From JBAZWE01 sp041658605 (lineage in GTDB: Bacteria; Actinomycetota; Thermoleophilia; BMS3ABIN01), in assembly GCA_041658605.1 (NCBI GenBank), contig JBAZZU010000060.1, positions 1-5,428 on the forward strand: a stretch of 5,428 nucleotides of DNA, read 5' to 3'. The position numbers and the translations under genes were made by a program. The notes under the pieces were generated by a model that saw nothing but the letters and a program-made list of their open reading frames with translations, ran no database searches and was not told the DNA's origin. Of the stretch, positions 5,156 through 5,428 are shown piece by piece; the stretch's first letter is position 1, and each line of letters opens with the position of its first letter.

Positions 5156-5185
5156 AAAAAGGCTCCGGATCTTCCGGAGCCTTTT
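5156..5185. terminator. Bidirectional intrinsic terminator between the operon and ligA
   Basis: GGCTCCGGA (5161-5169), loop TCT, and TCCGGAGCC (5173-5181) form a perfect 9-bp stem. Four Ts follow on the plus strand (5182-5185), and five As precede it (5156-5160), which become Us for minus-strand transcripts. It lies 27 bp after the TAA at 5126-5128, so it fits the read-through end of the PCYCGC gene. It is also 45 bp past the ligA stop on the other strand. Confidence 0.92.
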
Positions 5186-5230
5186 ATTTCCTGGCGTGAC
5201 GCAAGCGACCAAGACTTCTTCTCTGCCGCA

Positions 5231-5428
5231 TTATGTTGTGACAAGCACCCGGAATTCTTCTTCCGAAAGTATCGTCTTTCCCAGCTCCCTGGCTTTCTGC
5301 AGCTTTGAGCCTGGATTATCTCCCGCCACTACATAATCGGTGCCTTTGCCTACGGAACCCGAGACCTTGCCGCCGAGAGCTTCGATCTTCTCCTTCGCCT
5401 CGGAACGGCTCATCGAGGTCATGGTGCC
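5231..5428 (-). CDS. NAD-dependent DNA ligase, C-terminal BRCT domain (partial)
   Basis: Only the last 65 residues are in the window; the gene continues past the right edge. LigA seals nicks in replication and repair using NAD, and its C-terminal BRCT domain contributes to DNA binding. The visible part matches the end of a LigA BRCT domain: GTMTSMSRSEAKEKIEALGG, then KVSGSVGKGTDYVVAGDNPG, SKLQKARELG and ILSEEEFRVL, ending at TAA (5233-5231). The internal ATG at 5422 is not a gene start. The gene converges on the metal operon and probably uses the shared terminator. Confidence 0.93.
   Translation of the reverse strand, partial: GTMTSMSRSEAKEKIEALGGKVSGSVGKGTDYVVAGDNPGSKLQKARELGKTILSEEEFRVLVTT

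Overview
The window is moderately GC-rich bacterial DNA with short intergenic gaps. The organism is probably Gram-positive. A secreted PcsB/CwlO-type coiled coil joined to a 3D domain and a PCYCGC-motif protein both point to Firmicutes or a deep-branching actinobacterial lineage. This placement is tentative because there is no rRNA or other phylogenetic marker here.

Layout. Positions 1-150 hold six tandem copies of a 25-bp unit, which run into one complete palindromic repeat element (134-217). A MarC-family membrane protein gene lies on the minus strand (247-852). A 380-bp intergenic region follows. It carries a good extended -10 promoter and a long, structured leader for a secreted cell-wall protein with a PcsB-type coiled coil and a 3D domain (1235-2239), which ends at a strong intrinsic terminator. 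Next is a plus-strand metal-homeostasis cluster (2406-5185): an ArsR/SmtB-type metal sensor with its own promoter and operator, a small cation-efflux-superfamily membrane protein, a CzcD-like CDF exporter, and a PCYCGC-motif membrane-anchored protein. A terminator closes the cluster and seems to be shared, from the other side, with the 3' end of ligA (minus strand, cut by the window edge).

Main result. The PCYCGC gene looks truncated at a TGA (4988-4990), but the same frame continues after it. It crosses a second TGA at 4997-4999 and ends at TAA 5126-5128, just before the terminator. The two TGAs occupy the two cysteine positions of the family's C-terminal CxxC motif, and the residues after them are the expected family C terminus. 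A 7-bp perfect stem-loop with a G at the second loop position follows at 5010-5028, at a distance typical of bacterial SECIS elements. I therefore annotate one 182-residue candidate selenoprotein with a UxxU motif, encoded at 4580-5128.

How the genes work together (inference). The sensor carries both a CadC-type cysteine site and an SmtB-type alpha-5 site. It should repress its own operon through an SmtB-like operator over the -10 box and release it when Zn, Cd, Pb or a similar metal is in excess. The two efflux proteins would then export the metal. The thiol/selenol-rich PCYCGC protein would act at the outer face of the membrane in metal binding or redox protection. The marC, 3D-domain and ligA genes are separate units.
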